DNA of 5,889 bases from Spirochaetales bacterium (GTDB taxonomy: Bacteria; Spirochaetota; Spirochaetia; Sphaerochaetales; Sphaerochaetaceae). This document shows positions 5,176 through 5,889 of the stretch, piece after piece. The position numbers were made by a program, and so were the translations under genes. The stretch covers positions 1 through 5,889 of the forward strand of contig JALFCJ010000299.1 in assembly GCA_022771185.1 (NCBI GenBank), given 5' to 3'. Each line of letters begins with the position of its first letter. Positions within the stretch are counted from its first letter, which is position 1. The notes beneath the pieces were generated by a model. It saw only the letters and a list, made by a program, of their open reading frames with translations. It searched no databases and was not told the DNA's origin.

Positions 5176-5889
5176 TTAGATTACGTTGATGATAATCTTA
5201 ACAACAAAGAGCAGAGCGACAATGTATGTTGGAACTGTAATCTGCTTTGCTTTTCCACTGCATGCCTTGATGATGACATAAGAAAGAATACCGAACATGA
5301 TACCATCAGAGATAGAGTAAGCACATACCATCATAAGGATACACAAAAATGCTGGGATACCTTCTGTTGGATCTGAGAAATCGATGTCCTTTACTGGGCT
5401 CATCATGAAGAATCCTACCAAAATCAATGCTGGAGCAGTTGCAGCTGATGGGATAGACAAGAAGAGTGGAGAGAGGAAGAGAGAAAGAAGGAAGAGTCCT
5501 GCTGTAACGATAGCTGTGACACCTGTTCTTCCGCCTTCTACGACACCAGTTGATGACTCTACGAATGTTGTTACTGTAGATGTACCAAGCATAGCACCGA
5601 CTGTTGTTCCGATAGCATCTGCAAATAGAGCTTCCTTACAGTTTGGAATAGAACCGTCTGCATTGATCATATCTGCCTTTCCAGCACATCCGATAAGTGT
5701 TCCTACTGTATCGAACATATCGACAAAGAGGAATGTAAACATGACGATGATGAAGTCTGGGAAGTGTGCGAATACTTCTGAGAAGTTGAACTTCAACAAT
5801 GTAGGAGCGATTGATGGAGGCATTGAAGCAAAGCCTGAGAACTGTGTAACACCAAATGGAATACCGATGATTGTTGTTACAAGAATACC
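5176..5889 (-). CDS. NCS2-family purine permease, AzgA type (C-terminal part, 5' end outside the window)
   Basis: The last 237 codons of an inner-membrane proton-coupled nucleobase transporter are present. The frame stays open to the window edge with no in-frame stop. Full-length relatives have roughly 430-480 residues, so about half is visible. The fragment opens GILVTTIIGIPFGVTQFSGF, typical of AzgA-type proteins (PbuG/PbuO/adenine permeases), so the ATG at 5823 is internal. Key motifs are FTFLFVDMFDTVGTLIG (fragment residues about 52-67), with the transmembrane-8 Asp, and FVESSTGVVEGGRTG (109-123), with the transmembrane-10 Glu. Both acidic residues are known to matter for purine recognition in the AzgA group. 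Several hydrophobic segments follow, ending LLFVVKIIINVI. The likely substrates are adenine, guanine or hypoxanthine; these cannot be told apart here. It is convergent with uxaC and separated by two terminators, so no functional link is implied. Confidence 0.92.
   Translation of the reverse strand, partial: GILVTTIIGIPFGVTQFSGFASMPPSIAPTLLKFNFSEVFAHFPDFIIVMFTFLFVDMFDTVGTLIGCAGKADMINADGSIPNCKEALFADAIGTTVGAMLGTSTVTTFVESSTGVVEGGRTGVTAIVTAGLFLLSLFLSPLFLSIPSAATAPALILVGFFMMSPVKDIDFSDPTEGIPAFLCILMMVCAYSISDGIMFGILSYVIIKACSGKAKQITVPTYIVALLFVVKIIINVI

Overview
The window is 5,889 bases of A+T-leaning bacterial DNA and holds four protein genes. Two are complete and two run off the ends. From left to right they are: the 5' end of an exported protein gene (minus strand), a very large sensor-regulator gene (minus), uxaC for uronate isomerase (plus), and the 3' part of an AzgA-type purine permease gene (minus). 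The host is most likely a spirochaete, perhaps gut-associated and related to Treponema or Sphaerochaetaceae. The evidence is the exported protein's signal peptide ending in FAQGAAEA, a style common in binding proteins of those genera, and the pairing of a large LacI-sensor/AraC fusion with a uronate gene. This placement is inference; no rRNA or other marker gene is present.

Layout. Bases 1-111 (minus) encode a signal peptide and the start of a probably periplasmic protein. It has its own well-formed promoter and a strong ribosome binding site in the 112-247 gap. Bases 248-3427 (minus) encode a 1,059-residue regulator. It has an N-terminal sugar-binding-protein fold of the LacI/RbsB type, a linker, a GAF-like domain, a histidine-kinase-like module that has lost its phospho-accepting His and its ATP-binding motifs, about 200 residues of receiver-like or unrecognised sequence, and a C-terminal AraC double helix-turn-helix. 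Bases 3428-3596 are a divergent control region with a direct repeat spaced at 20 bp, which fits an AraC-type operator. Bases 3597-5000 encode UxaC, followed by a hairpin terminator with a GAAA tetraloop. A second, bidirectional hairpin sits before the convergent purine permease (5176 to the window end, minus).

How the genes may work together. UxaC converts D-glucuronate to D-fructuronate, or D-galacturonate to D-tagaturonate, the first step of hexuronate catabolism. The divergent regulator probably senses a uronate or related sugar through its N-terminal domain and controls uxaC and itself through its AraC domain. The exported protein beyond the regulator may be a binding protein for substrate uptake, but too little of it is visible to prove this. 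The permease is convergent, insulated by two hairpins, and probably unrelated.

The most unusual object is the regulator. It has an architecture resembling the hybrid two-component systems (HTCS) of Bacteroidetes, but it has no visible membrane segment and a degenerate kinase core, so it probably works as a ligand-driven one-component switch.
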